64,000 nt of DNA from Harmothoe impar (lineage: Eukaryota; Annelida; Polychaeta; Phyllodocida; Polynoidae), in contig OX381719.1 in NCBI GenBank assembly GCA_947462335.1, positions 66,566,808 through 66,630,807 of the forward strand, in the 5' to 3' direction. Under the pieces are notes generated by a model, which worked only from the letters and a program-made list of their open reading frames with translations, made no database searches and was not told where the DNA came from. Below are positions 62,501-64,000 of the stretch, piece by piece; positions within the stretch are counted from its first letter, which is position 1, and the number at the start of each line of letters is the position of its first letter. Made by a program: the position numbers and the translations under genes.

Positions 62501-63130
62501 TTTCTCAGTCATAGTCATGATAGAATGAAGACCCTTGACCCTACTCAGCTCACAGTAAAACAGCTGTTTTCCTGCTCCCACTCATACAAACACCCCCTAG
62601 TCCATAAACCACCAGCAGGGATTAGGATAAGTCTAATGGCCACAGTCAGGCTAGAGTGGTTCCATCAACCATTTACCATGCACCGTTAAACACCAATAGT
62701 ACTATAAGGTCCTGCAGCTAGGTGAGGGCCCTGCTTATACTGTCAATATTTAGTTCTTGTTGTTTAGATATATAGAGACCACTACCGCATTGTTCACAAA
62801 ACATTAAGTAGGGAAAGCAGAAAGTGTAAACATGTAAATCACTTCTCACAAAATGTTGCTGTACAGGATAGACTATAAAACACGATGAACCTTGTGAATG
62901 TGATGGAGGATAATTGACCCATTTATGATAGACTCTAGGGCTGCTTTATGACAAGAGATGGCAGCAAGTGGAGTCAGGGTACTGAAATATGAGACCATAT
63001 ATAGACAAAGATATGACATAGGAGCGGTCTGAGTGTGAGCTATAAACCTGTGTGGGTAGGGGTATTGCTACATGGGTCAACATGATATAAGTACAGCATG
63101 ACCATCTGAGTAAGCTCCTTCTCTAACTAT
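59516..63130. other. Non-coding stretch
   Basis: No gene was recognised apart from a possible minus-strand terminal exon at 59878-60124. Contains a G9 run near 60927 and a C/T-rich stretch near 61610-61680. Confidence 0.45.
59878..60124 (-). CDS. Possible terminal exon (basic, Pro-rich tail)
   Basis: On the minus strand an acceptor TCATATTTACAG precedes an open frame of 82 codons ending at 59878 (CWCSTKRYKKRSGNPKRYW ... AVKPTPSTAFPNQW). The Cys/basic start looks like the cytoplasmic side of a membrane helix. No partner exon was found within the window. Confidence 0.25.
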
Positions 63131-63380
63131 CCCTCTGTCCTTTACACATTACCTCCTCCCTTCTATCTCTTTCTCCTGCCTCAGGGAAGTATTGTCCCCT
63201 CTCTGACAGTTATCCATAGATAGCATTGCTCCAGTGTCATAAACAGTGTATCTGGGGTCAATACAAAGCATGGTCCCTGAATGCAACCTTGTCAAGCTTA
63301 ATTGGCACAGTTCAGGAAATTGGAAACCACAGCAGGGTGTCTATTAGCATAAATGAGGCTGGAATTGATTGGTGACTTAT
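63130..63380. repeat. Third, partial copy of the dispersed repeat
   Basis: Shares TACCTCCTCCCTTCTAT, AGATAGCATT and CAGGAAATTGRAA ... CAGCAGGGTG with the copies at 54.7-57.5 kb. Confidence 0.5.
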
Positions 63381-64000
63381 ATTGAATTTGATACACAAAG
63401 AGGTCTCCATGGCTACACCAACAAACATGGATAGTAATGGCTGCAGTCCTAAAGTGAATTTTACGTAGATTACATATAGTAGGCCTATGTTAGGAATGGT
63501 GAGAAAATAATGTCCTAAAAAACATTCAAAATACAATGTGAAGAGGTTATGCTAAGTGGCAGTATCTTCTGCAGTAACCTACTAACCCCCTATATCATAA
63601 CATTGAAATTGTATAAATACAGTAGGATGTTCCATGTAATATTCTGCTTTTATATTATGTAAATATAGTAGGATACAATGTAGTCATTTTACCTGTCTTT
63701 ACCTAAAGCAGGATTCCCCTATACAGCTTACCACCACCTGTGCCTTACAGGTGAAGTACAGGTGACAGAGGAGATGGGCGTGGACCAAGAGTCAGGACTG
63801 CCTCACTAACATGCAATCTGTGTGTTACAGTTCCTCTTCTTCCAGTTAAATGAGACGTAATGTGAGTTCATGGAAGCCCCTACACCTGTGTCCCTCCCTG
63901 TTACCTGCTAAACCTACCCAGCCAAAGGCAGCACTGGAAGAGTTATACAAAGCCATATATTCTCTATTGAAAACTATAGTTGTAAACCAAATTCAATGTA
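63381..64000. other. No gene recognised
   Basis: AT-rich; no coding, repeat or transposon signal seen. Confidence 0.4.

Overview
The window looks like nuclear DNA of a bilaterian invertebrate, probably marine. It has intron-rich host genes with GT-AG exons, many LINE fragments, micro- and minisatellites, and two large mobile elements. I cannot name the species; a lancelet-like deuterostome or a lophotrochozoan would both fit.

Host genes. (1) 1650-6981 (+): 3' exons of a plexin/MET-type receptor (EGF module, IPT/TIG repeats, one membrane helix, short tail). (2) 8948-9667 (-): an intronless secreted, probably GPI-anchored orphan protein. (3) 33275-35707 (-): a secreted CUB protein whose CUB exon is split by a 396-bp inverted-repeat element. 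(4) 50055-52292 (-): a three-exon Rolling stone-family membrane protein. Genes 3 and 4 both have tandem repeats grown from their own exon edges.

Mobile DNA. LINE remnants lie at 1-1640, 7249-8133, 26745-27295 and 28036-29480. A Ty3/Gypsy retrotransposon on the minus strand fills 13641-25975. Its 521-bp LTRs are about 99% identical and it carries gag, pol and, unusually, a third long ORF of about 1150 codons downstream of pol. The copy is recent but damaged: the third ORF is broken by a 13-bp tandem duplication and an in-frame TAG, and reverse transcriptase lacks about 36 residues.

A Polinton/Maverick (adintovirus-like) element fills 36469-47015, with a 6-bp target duplication and inverted repeats of about 430 bp. 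It keeps the virion module (protease, major capsid, PX-like core protein, penton-like capsid, packaging ATPase, small hydrophobic protein) and a chromodomain integrase. It has no protein-primed DNA polymerase B. In that place are an orphan 216-aa ORF, a 39-codon Arg/His-rich ORF and an opposite-strand Ala-rich ORF with a Cys-rich tail and its own TATA box. The inverted repeats hold an array of CCAAT, CACGTG and forkhead-like sites. This compact, polymerase-less element and the Gypsy third ORF are the best candidates for something undescribed.

The last 11 kb is mostly non-coding: a solo LTR, a three-copy dispersed repeat, a small MITE and two minisatellites, one of them (24 bp x about 32) open in one frame throughout.
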